Part shown: positions 24,985 through 33,545 of the stretch, piece after piece
Layout: every line of letters begins with the position of its first letter
How positions within the stretch are numbered: position 1 is the stretch's first letter
DNA from: CAYQQU01 sp964419545
GTDB lineage: Bacteria > Bacteroidota > Bacteroidia > Chitinophagales > Saprospiraceae
NCBI GenBank assembly: GCA_964419545.1
Contig: CAYQQU010000002.1
Coordinates: 62,001-126,000 of the forward strand
DNA length: 64,000 bases
Direction: 5' to 3'
The notes under the pieces: model-generated
The model's input: only the letters and a program-made list of their open reading frames with translations
What the model was told of the DNA's origin: nothing
The model's database searches: none
Program-made: the position numbers and the translations under genes

Positions 24985-25485
24985 ATGCTTGTATCCGCCA
25001 TCGTCGCCGTCGCCAAAAACCGGGTTATCGGAAACAACAACAATATTCCCTGGTACCTGCCCGCCGACCTGAAATACTTTAAAAAGACCACACTCAATCA
25101 TCACATCATCATGGGGCGCAAAAGCTTCCGCTCGATCGGACGGCCGCTGCCCAAAAGGACCAACATCATCGTCACGCGCGATCCTTTTTTTACAGCCTCC
25201 AATTGCCTGATCGTTCACTCCATCGAGGAAGCCCTCACCATCGCCGCGGAGAACGGCGAAGAGGAGGCTTTTATCATCGGCGGCGGCCAGATCTACGAAC
25301 AAAGTCAGGTGCTATGGGATAAGCTATACCTGACCGAGGTTGACGCCGAACCGGAAGGCAGCGTTTTTTTTCCGGAAATGGACTGGTCACAATGGCGCCT
25401 GATTGCCCAGGATAAGCACCGGGCCGACGAGAAGAACGAGTACGATTATACTTTTAAAATCTTTACCCGGATCACTGACGAATAA
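24985..25485 (+). CDS. folA: Dihydrofolate reductase
   Basis: A 166-residue enzyme reducing dihydrofolate to tetrahydrofolate with NADPH. The N-terminal VSAIVAVAKNRVIGNNNNIPWYLPADLKYFKK contains the substrate-binding WYLPADL block, with the catalytic acid in the Asp position. HHIIMGRKSFRSIGRPLPKRTNIIVTR is the cofactor-binding part, and EAFIIGGGQIYEQ binds NADPH. Length is typical (about 160). It follows mrdA by 10 bp, so it probably belongs to the mre transcript although its function is unrelated. Its last 14 bp overlap the 3-prime end of the convergent T9SS cargo gene. Confidence 0.93.
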   Translation: MLVSAIVAVAKNRVIGNNNNIPWYLPADLKYFKKTTLNHHIIMGRKSFRSIGRPLPKRTNIIVTRDPFFTASNCLIVHSIEEALTIAAENGEEEAFIIGGGQIYEQSQVLWDKLYLTEVDAEPEGSVFFPEMDWSQWRLIAQDKHRADEKNEYDYTFKIFTRITDE

Positions 25486-26944
25486 ACCGCTTGCTTGCTA
25501 ATGCCCCGCCTTGCCATACCTGCAACCAATATACGCCGCCGGGTACGTCGGTCAGGTCGATCGTCTGTGTGGGCCGGCTAAAGGATATTCGTTTGCGTAG
25601 CATCAGGTTTCCCCGGACGTCCAGGAGGCGCATCTCTCCTTCATTCTTTCCACCGGCTATTTCGATGTAAAGGGTTTTCCGGGCCGGGTTGGGGTAGAGC
25701 GTGATCTGAGGCGTAACACTTTGCGGCGCATCTGTGCTGACCAACAGCAGGGAATCCGGTGTTACGATGCCTGTGGTGTCTCCCTGCTTTACGTATCCCT
25801 CCAGGAGATAACCTTCATACACTTCGAAATACGAGAGCGCGACCTCCACCAGTCCCAGCCCTTCCTGGTAGCGGGCAAAAAACAGTTCGGCGCAGCAGCG
25901 GACGCCCAGGTCGGGCTGGCCCGTGCTGATTTGGAACAAGGGATAATTCTGAGCCTCGGAAGGCGGAAAGAACCCGCCGGCCACTTTGGTGATCCGGCCG
26001 TTTTCCGGATCGCGGGCAGCCGTCACTCGCCCCCATTCTTGTTCGCCGAAGCTGTTAACCGGCGGTATCCGCAGCGGTTCGTAGGTCATGGCGCCCGGGT
26101 ACAATGCCGGTACAGCATTGGGATCGTAGCCGAAAACGAGGGTGTCTTCTTGGACGTAGGAAGAAGGGAAGGGCGGGGTCGAACCCATCCGTTCTGAGCG
26201 GTAAACCCGCCGGATGGGGTATATAATGGTGTCGGGAAGCATTATTCTATCCAGAATGGTAATCTTTTCGGTGTATAGGACCTGGGTTGGCTCACCCGGC
26301 GTCAGTGGATAGCTGCCGATGTATTGGTACACATCGCCTGCGGCAAAATCGTAAAAATCGAAATATCCGGGCAGGCGTTCGCCCAGGTCCGGCCCTTCGA
26401 TGCCGGTCAGGGTGAAGCTGCTCGCCGGCGTTTGGTATTCGATCAGTCCGAAAGACTCGGAAAGCCGAAAGCTGTAGCCGTCGGTCGTGCTGATGGTCTT
26501 GACCTGATCGGAAAAGCCGAAAACCGCGATTGCCGTCACATCGACCACCGAAGCTTCCGCGCTGCCGTCGGGCGTGAAGACCCATGTTTCGCCCGGCACG
26601 GCGGCCGGCTCCAGCCAGAAGGTGTCTTTCCCTTCGAACCGGTATCGCCCGTCGGCCTGGCAGATTACGGTATGCCCGTATACCTGTGGCTGATTGAGCA
26701 GGTAGGGCGGGTAGTCCGGCGCATCGGCACAGGTGTCGCATTCAACAACCACCCGGTTGAGGTGAAAGATCGAGTCGACGCCGAAGACCGATACCGAATC
26801 GGCGAAAACGACATTGGTGGGGAAATCTGTTCCTTCCTGCTGGTAGTGATAGCGAAAGTTCGGGTTGAAAGGAGCAAAAGACTGGCTGAATGACTGCGAA
26901 GCACAAAAACTGAGGAGAAAGAAGAACGCGCTGAGGGTTTTCAT
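25472..26944 (-). CDS. Secreted protein with T9SS type A sorting domain
   Basis: A 490-residue protein with a signal peptide (KTLSAFFFLLSFCASQSFSQ). The mature region (FAPFNPNFRYHYQQEGTDFPTN, then ten or so beta-rich segments) has no recognised domain; two cysteines in VECDTCADAPDYPP may pair. The last 80 residues are a type A sorting domain: ITLYPNPARKTLYIEIAG, LLDVRGNLML and VPGGVYWLQVW, ending KRFIRQ. It would be exported through the outer membrane and anchored or released by the T9SS. It runs convergent to folA with a 14-bp overlap and is divergent from the DUF2851 gene. Confidence 0.82.
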   Translation of the reverse strand: MKTLSAFFFLLSFCASQSFSQSFAPFNPNFRYHYQQEGTDFPTNVVFADSVSVFGVDSIFHLNRVVVECDTCADAPDYPPYLLNQPQVYGHTVICQADGRYRFEGKDTFWLEPAAVPGETWVFTPDGSAEASVVDVTAIAVFGFSDQVKTISTTDGYSFRLSESFGLIEYQTPASSFTLTGIEGPDLGERLPGYFDFYDFAAGDVYQYIGSYPLTPGEPTQVLYTEKITILDRIMLPDTIIYPIRRVYRSERMGSTPPFPSSYVQEDTLVFGYDPNAVPALYPGAMTYEPLRIPPVNSFGEQEWGRVTAARDPENGRITKVAGGFFPPSEAQNYPLFQISTGQPDLGVRCCAELFFARYQEGLGLVEVALSYFEVYEGYLLEGYVKQGDTTGIVTPDSLLLVSTDAPQSVTPQITLYPNPARKTLYIEIAGGKNEGEMRLLDVRGNLMLRKRISFSRPTQTIDLTDVPGGVYWLQVWQGGALASKRFIRQ

Positions 26945-27025
26945 GATTTTTTGAAAAAAATATGGAATTCTGGCGGCCTTTACGTCTTCTAATCAGAAAA
27001 CCGTCATTCGGACACCCAAAAAACC

Positions 27026-28303
27026 ATGGAAAACATGAAAGAAGAACTCCTGCATTACGTCTGGCGACTCAAGCGCTTCGACCTGTCAAACCTGTGTACA
27101 ACCCTCGGCGAGCCCATCGAGATCCTGCAATTCGGCGATTACAACCGCCATGCCGGGCCCGACTTTTCCAACGCCCACATCCGCATCGGCGATACCCTCT
27201 GGGCGGGCAACGTGGAGATGCACCTCGCTGCTTCGGAGTGGTACCGCCACGGGCATCAGGATGACCCCGCCTACCACAACGTGATCCTGCACGTGGTGCT
27301 GGAAGAAGATCGACCGGTGATCCGGCCGACGGGGGAGCGGTTGCCCTGCCTCGAGATGCGCACCCGCATCCCCGCGCGCCTGCCCGGACAATACGAGCGG
27401 CTTATACATAACGAGCACTGGATACCCTGCGAAGCACACCTGGATAGCGTCTCCCCCATCCGGTTCAACCTGTGGCTCGACCGCATGCAGGTAGAACGCC
27501 TGGAGGCCAAGACTGCCGCTATACTCGAGCGGCTGCAAACCAACAACTTCGATTGGGAGGAGACCTGCTACCAATTGCTGGCCCGCAATTTCGGTCTGCG
27601 CGTCAATGCCGAGCCTTTCGAACAACTGGCGCGCTCGGTGCCCCGCCGCCTGCTGGCGCGCCACCGGGATAACCTGTTTCAGACCGAAGCATTGCTGTTC
27701 GGGCAATCGGGCCTCCTGCTGCCTACCTTCGCAGACGATTATCCGCAGCGCCTCTGGCGCGAGTATGATTTTTTACAGAAAAAATACCGCATCAGTCCCC
27801 TGGCAGGCAACAGCTGGAAATTTATGCGGCTGCGACCGGCCAATTTCCCTACCATCCGCATTGCCCAACTGGCCACTTTGTTGCATCAATCCAATCAGCT
27901 GTTCGGAAAAATGATTATGGCGGAAGGGCTGGCCGAGTTGGAGAATATGTTCGAAATACGCCTTTCCAATTACTGGTGGACGCATTATTTGTTCGACAAG
28001 CCTTCGCGCCGACAGCGCAAGGCATTCGGCCGCGCCGCCGTTCACCTGACCGTGATCAATACGATCGCCCCTCTGCTGTTCACTTACGGTCGCCACCGCC
28101 GGGAAGATCGCTACGAGGAAAAAGCCCTGCAACTCCTGGCGGCAGTCCCTCCGGAAACCAATCACCTCATCCGCCGGTGGCAGGCCCTGGGCATTGAACC
28201 GGAAAATGCCGCGCAAACCCAGGCGCTCCTGCAACTGAAGGAAGCGTATTGCGACGGCAAGCGTTGCCTGGAGTGTGCGGTAGGCGCCAGTATTTTGTTG
28301 TAG
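27026..28303 (+). CDS. DUF2851 family protein
   Basis: A 425-residue soluble protein of the DUF2851 family common in Bacteroidota. Diagnostic segments are GDYNRHAGPDFSNAHIRIGDTLWAGNVEMHLAASEWYRHGH near the N-terminus, AYHNVILHVVLEEDRPV, and FLQKKYRISPLAGNSWKFMRLRPANFPTIRIAQLA in the middle; ECAVG near the end is also typical. The start at 27026 is supported by MKEELLHYVWRLKRFD, which is the conserved family beginning. The GNVEMH and HNVILHV segments keep Glu and His residues suggestive of a metal site, but no activity is established. It lies 81 bp from the divergent T9SS gene and is followed by the palindromic element at 28317. Confidence 0.85.
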   Translation: MENMKEELLHYVWRLKRFDLSNLCTTLGEPIEILQFGDYNRHAGPDFSNAHIRIGDTLWAGNVEMHLAASEWYRHGHQDDPAYHNVILHVVLEEDRPVIRPTGERLPCLEMRTRIPARLPGQYERLIHNEHWIPCEAHLDSVSPIRFNLWLDRMQVERLEAKTAAILERLQTNNFDWEETCYQLLARNFGLRVNAEPFEQLARSVPRRLLARHRDNLFQTEALLFGQSGLLLPTFADDYPQRLWREYDFLQKKYRISPLAGNSWKFMRLRPANFPTIRIAQLATLLHQSNQLFGKMIMAEGLAELENMFEIRLSNYWWTHYLFDKPSRRQRKAFGRAAVHLTVINTIAPLLFTYGRHRREDRYEEKALQLLAAVPPETNHLIRRWQALGIEPENAAQTQALLQLKEAYCDGKRCLECAVGASILL

Positions 28304-28316
28304 CGCCCACCGCAGG

Positions 28317-28501
28317 TTAACCCGGATTATTCATGGATTCATCTATTGCGAAGCCAAACTGGCCGCCATTCTTGCGTTTGCTCGTCGATCGATACTCACC
28401 GTATCTGGGGATACGTCTGTGTGTCGCTCTCCTGCGCGAACGCAAGCCTGTCAACCATTATGGCTTCTCATGACGAAGAACCCATGAATAATCCGGGTTA
28501 A
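28317..28501. repeat. 185-bp near-palindromic element with perfect 20-bp terminal inverted repeats
   Basis: Positions 28317-28336 and 28482-28501 are perfect inverted copies of ttaacccggattattcatgg. The inner arms also pair imperfectly, for example gaagcca near 28351 with tggcttc near 28461 and cttgcgtt with aacgcaag. The centre is a perfect six-base stem, cgtatc-tggg-gatacg (28400-28415), only about 1 bp from the midpoint of the repeats. Either strand could fold into one long hairpin. It has no open frame of its own. Both ends carry TTAA, which could be a target duplication if it is a MITE. It lies between the DUF2851 gene and the convergent nucleotidyltransferase gene. Confidence 0.8.
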
Positions 28502-28525
28502 GCGTTTGGCCTGCAACCAGGCTCG

Positions 28526-28543
28526 AATAATCCGGACTAATCC
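28526..28543. repeat. Short dispersed motif, copy near the nucleotidyltransferase stop
   Basis: Sequence aataatccggactaatcc repeats the aataatccggg core of the adjacent palindromic element and covers the stop codon of the reverse-strand gene ending at 28537. Related copies occur at 46790, 53626 and 54602. Confidence 0.5.
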
Positions 28544-29271
28544 AGCGCGATGCGGGGCAGCAAATCGCCGGCCCGGGCGAGGGCTTCGGGTTTGCCGACG
28601 TCGATCCAGATAGAATCGTCGTGGGGGTACGCAAAGATCGCGTCGTCCCGGGCGGCGTCGAGGTAGAGGTCGATGATCGAAAAAACCGGCTGATCGGGGA
28701 AGCGGGCAAATAGCGCCGGGTCGATCACCTGAAGGCCGCTGAAGCCCCAGGGGGTGAGCGTCGTTGCGGCAGGGCGCGCCGTTTTGGTCTCGCCGGTCTT
28801 TTCGTTGCGCCAGCCGCAAAGCCGCAGCGACTCGTCAAAGAGCAAGTAACGGGAGCTGACGCGCTGGCGGACCGCGAGGGTCGCCAAACCGCCCTTGCGG
28901 CGGTGGTATTCATAAAAGGCCTTAAAGTCGAGATCGGTGATGACGTCGGCATTGACCAGGAGGAAAGGGGCGCCGTCCTCGAAGAACCAGGCTGCTTTGC
29001 GCAGTCCGCCGCCCGTGTCCAGCAACTGTTCCCTTTCATCGGAAATCGTAATGGCCAGCCCGAAGTGGTCGTTTCGTGCGAGAAAGTCGACGATCTGATG
29101 GGCGAAATGGTGGACGTTGACGATGAGCTCCCGCAGGCCGGCGCGCCGCAGGCGACGGATGGCGATCTCCAGCAGGGGCAGGCCGTTTACCGGCACGAGC
29201 GCCTTGGGGCGATCGTTGGTGAGGGGCCGGAGGCGGGTGCCCAGGCCTGCCGCGAAGATCATAGCTTTCAT
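28537..29271 (-). CDS. Sugar-1-phosphate nucleotidyltransferase (MurU / mannose-1-P guanylyltransferase type)
   Basis: A 244-residue NTP transferase starting at the ATG at 29271 (MKAMIFAAGLGTRLRPLTNDRPKALVPV). The frame is open to 29361, but those residues do not fit the family. Motifs include the G-rich loop AAGLGTRLRPLT with catalytic Lys in RPKALVPV, LDTGGGLRKAAWFF, and FLLVNADVITDLD with the metal-binding Asp. IDVGKPEAL at the end is also typical. Small single-domain enzymes like this transfer NMP to a sugar phosphate (MurNAc-1-P, mannose-1-P or heptose-1-P); the substrate is not decided by the sequence. In some Bacteroidota it is paired with an aminoglycoside-phosphotransferase-like kinase, which is not seen here. 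It is divergent from lpxK. Confidence 0.85.
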   Translation of the reverse strand: MKAMIFAAGLGTRLRPLTNDRPKALVPVNGLPLLEIAIRRLRRAGLRELIVNVHHFAHQIVDFLARNDHFGLAITISDEREQLLDTGGGLRKAAWFFEDGAPFLLVNADVITDLDFKAFYEYHRRKGGLATLAVRQRVSSRYLLFDESLRLCGWRNEKTGETKTARPAATTLTPWGFSGLQVIDPALFARFPDQPVFSIIDLYLDAARDDAIFAYPHDDSIWIDVGKPEALARAGDLLPRIALD

Positions 29272-29352
29272 ACCCTGCGTTTTTTGGCAAGAGCAAAGAA
29301 CGGAAAAAATAGGGTAGCGGAGAAAAGGGAAAGCCTTACTTTTGGGAGTGCT

Positions 29353-30417
29353 ATGGTGCAAAAAGTCTTGTTCAGAATACTATTGGCGCCTTTCTCGGCG
29401 CTCTACGGGATGGGGGTAAGCATCCGCGATTTTCTCTATCGCCGCGAGCTGCTCAAAGGCGTGGAGTTCAACCTGCCGGTGATCTCGGTCGGCAACCTGT
29501 CCGTAGGGGGCGCCGGCAAATCGCCGCATATCGAATACCTGGTGCGGCTGCTCAAGGATTATGTCAACGTCGCCACCCTGAGCCGGGGATACGGTAGGAA
29601 AACCAAAGGCTTCCTGGAGGTGTACGGCGCCATGACCGCCGATCAGGTTGGCGACGAGCCGCTGCAGTTCAAGCGGAAGTTTCCGGACATTAAAGTCGTC
29701 GTTTCCGAAAGCCGGACGTTTGCGATCCCGCAGATGGTGGCCGCTCAGCCCGACCTGCAGATCGTTTTACTTGATGACGCCTTCCAGCATCGCTCTGTCC
29801 GGCCCGGCCTCAATATCTTACTCACGGAGTTCCGCCATCCGTTCACGCGCGACTATTTGCTGCCGTCGGGTCGGTTGCGGGAATGGCGGTCGGCTTACCA
29901 ACGCGCCGATATCATCGTCGTTTCCAAGTGCCCGTCGGAAGTAAGCGATCGGGAAAAAGAAGCGCTGCGATCGGAAATCGACCCGCTTCCACATCAGCGG
30001 CTCTATTTTTCCTATTACGATTATTTTCCACCCTATTACATCTTTGACCGGCGCGCGCGGCTCGATCTGCAGCCGGACCTGGACGTATTGCTCGTAAGCG
30101 CCATCGCGCGTACCGAATACCTGGTCGAGTACCTGGAGCCGCGGGTCGGCGCTCTGGTGTTGCTGGAATACGAAGACCATCACTTGTTCTCGAAGCACGA
30201 CGTTTCGCATATCCGCACCACTTTCGACCGCATGGAATCCGACCGCAAGATCATCCTCACCACCGAAAAAGACGCCATGCGCCTGGAGATGCACCAGGCT
30301 TTTCTGAAAGAACATCGCCTGCCCATTTTTGCGATTCCCGTACAGGTGAAATTCCACGGCGGCGGCGAGGCGTTCGATCAGGACGTAAAAAGTTTTCTGC
30401 TGAACTTCAAGGCTTGA
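29353..30417 (+). CDS. lpxK: Tetraacyldisaccharide 4'-kinase
   Basis: A 354-residue membrane-associated kinase phosphorylating lipid A disaccharide at the 4' position. The start at 29353 (MVQKVLFRILLAPFSALYGM) gives the usual N-terminal membrane helix; the open frame to 28903 lies over the divergent nucleotidyltransferase gene. Walker A is SVGNLSVGGAGKSPHIEYL, followed by LSRGYGRKTKGF, VGDEPLQF and the LLDDAFQHR motif with its Asp pair. FSKHDV and ILTTEKDAMRL are in the C-terminal part. It heads a tight run with the acyltransferase, GT2 and sigma genes; the next gene overlaps it by 4 bp. Confidence 0.92.
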   Translation: MVQKVLFRILLAPFSALYGMGVSIRDFLYRRELLKGVEFNLPVISVGNLSVGGAGKSPHIEYLVRLLKDYVNVATLSRGYGRKTKGFLEVYGAMTADQVGDEPLQFKRKFPDIKVVVSESRTFAIPQMVAAQPDLQIVLLDDAFQHRSVRPGLNILLTEFRHPFTRDYLLPSGRLREWRSAYQRADIIVVSKCPSEVSDREKEALRSEIDPLPHQRLYFSYYDYFPPYYIFDRRARLDLQPDLDVLLVSAIARTEYLVEYLEPRVGALVLLEYEDHHLFSKHDVSHIRTTFDRMESDRKIILTTEKDAMRLEMHQAFLKEHRLPIFAIPVQVKFHGGGEAFDQDVKSFLLNFKA

Positions 30418-31712
30418 CCGTGAGTGCGTTCCAATACGTTTTGTACCATTTTCTCAAAATCATCGTCCGGGTGTCGCTGCGCGCTTTTTATCCGCGCACG
30501 TTGGTGCTCAATCGTCGCCACCTGCAATTTCGGGGGCCGGCCATTCTGATCTCGAATCATCCGAATACGCTGCTCGACGCCCTGCACGTGGTGTCACGGG
30601 CGCGCGAGCCCGTATTTTTCCTGGCCAACGCCAGTTTGTTCCGCGGCAAATGGCAGCGCCGCTTTTTCAACCTGGTATTTTGTATCCCGATCGAACGTCC
30701 GCAGGATACCGAAGGGCGGGCGGTGCGCAACGACGACAATTTTGCCCGCTGCTACGCCCATCTGGGGGCGGGCGGGAACATCTGGATCGCTCCGGAAGGG
30801 GGAAGTGTGCTGGCGCCGGGGCTCCGGCCCTTTCGTACGGGCGTGGCCCGGATCGCCCTGGGAGCCGGAGCCAAGGCTGGATTTGAGCTGGGCCTGCGCA
30901 TCGTCCCCGTCGGCCTGACCTATTCGTCCCCGGAACGGTTCGACAGCACGGTCGTCCTGGAAGCAGGGCCGCCGGTTTTTCTTCGCGACTGGCAAGCGGA
31001 GTATCAGCGGACGCCGCGCCCTGCCGTCCGCCGGCTTACCACTCTGTTGGAAGAACGGACGCGCCAACTTTTGATAGACGTTCACAGCCCTGAAGAGGAG
31101 CGGTGCCTACATCGCCTGGCAACCCTGGTTCAGCATACGGCCCCGCTGCCCCGGGCCGATCATCATTTACGCACCAAAGCGCTGATGGCCCGGATGCGGA
31201 AAAGCGAAGCCGCTGCTCCGGGGAGGATAGCCGATCTTTCAGCAGCCCTGGACCAATACTTCGATCGCCTGGCCGCCGCCCGGATCGACGACCGCTCGGT
31301 AGCGCGCGGGCGGCCGTGGAGAGCGGTCCTGACCTGCTTGCTGGGCTGGCCCCTTTTCGCCTTCGGCCGGCCGGGCAACGGCCTGCCGGCAGTAACGGTA
31401 CGGCAACTGATGCGCCGGGTCAGCATTGACGTGGAGTACCATTCCACGGTTCAGGTATTGGCGGGAATGCTGATCTTTCCGCTCTACTACATCGGTTTGC
31501 TGGCGGTATTGACGAATTGGACGTCGACGGCCGTTGCGGCGCTGATCGTACTGGCTTTGCCCGTCGCCGGGTATTTCGCGCGCTTTTTTCTTCGTCACTG
31601 GGATGTGCTCCGGCGCTGGTGGCGCTGGACGCGGCTGCAGCCGGCGGAGCAGGCCGCCTTTCGGGAAGGCAGGGCCGGTCTGCTGGCCGGCTGGGAAAAC
31701 CTGGAAGCATGA
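30414..31712 (+). CDS. PlsC-family acyltransferase with C-terminal membrane segments
   Basis: A 432-residue protein starting at a TTG (30414, overlapping the lpxK stop) or the GTG at 30420. The acyltransferase domain (about 30-260) has the acceptor His-Asp block in ISNHPNTLLDALHV, the IPIERPQD segment, and IWIAPEGGSV replacing the usual FPEGTR block. That pattern is typical of the longer Bacteroidota acyltransferases. The C-terminal 150 residues add two or three membrane helices (VQVLAGMLIFPLYYIGLLAVLTN, AALIVLALPVAGYF). It would acylate glycerol-3-phosphate, lysophosphatidate or a lipid A / ornithine lipid precursor; which one is unknown. Location between lpxK and a GT2 gene suggests an envelope lipid role. 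Its TGA overlaps the next ATG. Confidence 0.82.
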   Translation: MTVSAFQYVLYHFLKIIVRVSLRAFYPRTLVLNRRHLQFRGPAILISNHPNTLLDALHVVSRAREPVFFLANASLFRGKWQRRFFNLVFCIPIERPQDTEGRAVRNDDNFARCYAHLGAGGNIWIAPEGGSVLAPGLRPFRTGVARIALGAGAKAGFELGLRIVPVGLTYSSPERFDSTVVLEAGPPVFLRDWQAEYQRTPRPAVRRLTTLLEERTRQLLIDVHSPEEERCLHRLATLVQHTAPLPRADHHLRTKALMARMRKSEAAAPGRIADLSAALDQYFDRLAAARIDDRSVARGRPWRAVLTCLLGWPLFAFGRPGNGLPAVTVRQLMRRVSIDVEYHSTVQVLAGMLIFPLYYIGLLAVLTNWTSTAVAALIVLALPVAGYFARFFLRHWDVLRRWWRWTRLQPAEQAAFREGRAGLLAGWENLEA

Positions 31713-32821
31713 TCGGAGAGGTGCTGTTGGCGTTTTTTTTTACGGCTTCGGCGGTTCAGCTCCTGTTCTGGCTGCTCGTCTTTTCGCGCCTCGCCCGGTA
31801 CCGGGAAAATGCCGAACCCGGCCCGTGTAGCGATGCAGCCCCCGTATCGGTAGTGATCTGCGCGCGGAACGAAGCCGAAAATTTGCGGCGCCACCTGCCC
31901 CATTTTCTCAATCAAAACTACCGTTCCTACGAAGTGATCGTCGTTAACGATAATTCTTCGGACGATACCGGGGCCGTACTATTGGATTTTAAGGTAAAAA
32001 GTCCGATCTTACGGGTCGTTACAATTAACGAAGATACTCTGCCCGGAAAAAAGGCAGCTCTCACCCGCGGCATTGCCGCCGCCAGCTTTGAGAAAATTCT
32101 ACTGAGCGATGCCGATTGTTGGCCTTCCGGCCCGCATTGGTTGTCTGAGATGCAGCAACCGCTCAGTGGAAGCGTTCAAATCGGTCTGGGTTACAGCCCT
32201 TACGTTAAGAGGAAAGGTTGGTTAAACCTTTTCGTGCGCTATGAAGCTTTCTACACATCAATTCAATACCTATCCTTTACCCTGGCCGGGTTCCCGTACA
32301 TGGGAGTTGGCCGCAACCTGATCTACCAAAAGACCCTTTATGATAACGTTGGGGGGTTTAAAAGTCATGCTCATTTAGCATCGGGAGACGATGATCTTTT
32401 CGTCAACGAGGCTGCCAATACTACAAACACTAAGATCGTAATTAAGCCAACGGCTTTTGTTTATTCGATACCAAAAAGCAGTTGGAGAGGCTACTACATG
32501 CAGAAGCGAAGGCATCTTACGACGGGTGTCCGCTATCGGCCAGTTCACCAGTTGTTGCTCGGCGCACTGTCGCTGAGTCACTTTCTGCACTACGCACTGG
32601 GGATCGGGCTGCTGATCGGCTACCCGGCGTGGCAACCTATGATCATTCTATTGTATTGGGTGAGAATAGGAGTAGTCTCTACGCTATGCGTCATAATCTC
32701 AAGAAAGTTAACCGACCCGGCGCTCGGAAGATGGGCGCCGCTACTCGACGTGATATTCGTAGCGTACTACCTCCTATTTGCACCGGTTTTGTTAATCGGT
32801 AAAAGGGACCAATGGATTTAG
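31709..32821 (+). CDS. Membrane-anchored family 2 glycosyltransferase
   Basis: A 370-residue GT2. One N-terminal membrane helix (MIGEVLLAFFFTASAVQLLFWL), then a GT-A domain with VSVVICARNEAENLRRHLPHFLNQNY, VIVVNDNSSDDT, ILLSDADCWPSGPHWL (DxD-type motif), GVGRNLIYQK and ASGDDDLF. Two or three C-terminal helices follow (LLLGALSLSHFLHYALGIGLLI, IFVAYYLLFAPVLLIG). The start at 31709 overlaps the preceding stop (ATGA). The part from about 31970 to 32520 is visibly richer in A+T than its neighbours (by eye about 45% GC), hinting at a different recent history or weaker codon selection. The acceptor is unknown. Confidence 0.85.
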   Translation: MIGEVLLAFFFTASAVQLLFWLLVFSRLARYRENAEPGPCSDAAPVSVVICARNEAENLRRHLPHFLNQNYRSYEVIVVNDNSSDDTGAVLLDFKVKSPILRVVTINEDTLPGKKAALTRGIAAASFEKILLSDADCWPSGPHWLSEMQQPLSGSVQIGLGYSPYVKRKGWLNLFVRYEAFYTSIQYLSFTLAGFPYMGVGRNLIYQKTLYDNVGGFKSHAHLASGDDDLFVNEAANTTNTKIVIKPTAFVYSIPKSSWRGYYMQKRRHLTTGVRYRPVHQLLLGALSLSHFLHYALGIGLLIGYPAWQPMIILLYWVRIGVVSTLCVIISRKLTDPALGRWAPLLDVIFVAYYLLFAPVLLIGKRDQWI

Positions 32822-33456
32822 CTACTTCAACTTGCGAATTATCACCGAAAGCACTGGAAGACTACGAGCTGGTTAAGCAGGCGGTGGCCGGAAATCAACG
32901 CGCGTACCAGGAAATCGTCAATCGCTATCGCGGACCGATTTTTCAGTCCATGCTCAAAATGGTCAACAATCGGGAAGACGCCGACGATCTAACACAGGAA
33001 GCTTTTGGAAAGGCGTTTCACAATCTGGCCAGTTACGTTCCGCGTTATGCGTTCAGCACCTGGCTGTTCAGGATCGCGATCAACAACGGGATCGACTACA
33101 TCCGCAAAAAGCGGCTGCCGTTGCTCTCGATCGACGATCCGATTGACGCCAACAGCGACAGCGATTTTGCGAGCAACCTGCGGGGGGTAGTACCCGACCC
33201 GGAGGAGGCCATCATCCGCAAACAACGGCTGCGGCTGATGCGCGAAGTGATTCAGCGGCTGAGCACGCGCTACCGCCTGATGATCGAGCTGCGCTTCTTT
33301 GAAGAACTGTCTTACGACGAAATAGCAACCGAGCTCAACGTTCCCCTGGGCACTGTTAAGGCGCAGTTGTTCCGGGCCAAAGAGATGCTTTACGAGCTGT
33401 TGCAAAAACCAGGAGCGAGTGCGTACCTCGAAACGACGCACCGCCGCCGAAAGTGA
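32812..33456 (+). CDS. ECF-type RNA polymerase sigma factor
   Basis: A 214-residue sigma-70 family protein of the extracytoplasmic function group. Region 2 lies at about 20-90 (YRGPIFQSMLKMVNNREDADDLTQEAFGKAFHNLASYVPRYAFSTWLFRIAINNGIDYIRKKR) and region 4 at about 150-200 (LSTRYRLMIELRFFEELSYDEIATELNVPLGTVKAQLFRAKEML). Region 3 is absent, as expected. It overlaps the GT2 gene by 10 bp and is followed 24 bp after its stop by a strong bidirectional terminator, so it is the last gene of the lpxK run. No anti-sigma factor is adjacent; its inducing signal is unknown. Confidence 0.9.
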   Translation: MDLATSTCELSPKALEDYELVKQAVAGNQRAYQEIVNRYRGPIFQSMLKMVNNREDADDLTQEAFGKAFHNLASYVPRYAFSTWLFRIAINNGIDYIRKKRLPLLSIDDPIDANSDSDFASNLRGVVPDPEEAIIRKQRLRLMREVIQRLSTRYRLMIELRFFEELSYDEIATELNVPLGTVKAQLFRAKEMLYELLQKPGASAYLETTHRRRK

Positions 33457-33480
33457 TTTTTAGCGTGACCTTCTGACAAT

Positions 33481-33522
33481 GAAAAAGCCCCTCTCCCGCA
33501 TTTCAGAGGAGAGGGCTTTTTC
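33481..33522. terminator. Bidirectional rho-independent terminator
   Basis: The sequence gaaaaagcccctctcc, a loop of about 11 bases, then ggagagggcttttt forms a stem of about thirteen pairs with A and T runs on either side. It works for both the forward sigma-factor transcript ending at 33456 and the reverse polyferredoxin transcript ending at 33546. Confidence 0.85.
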
Positions 33523-33545
33523 GCTTTCCCGACACGGAATCAGCT

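Noticed and set aside
28451..28819. Reverse frame spanning the palindrome end and the nucleotidyltransferase gene
   Set aside because: Arg/Pro-rich out-of-frame translation of the real gene.
28903..29352. N-terminal extension of lpxK
   Set aside because: It lies over the opposite-strand nucleotidyltransferase gene; LpxK begins at 29353 by homology.
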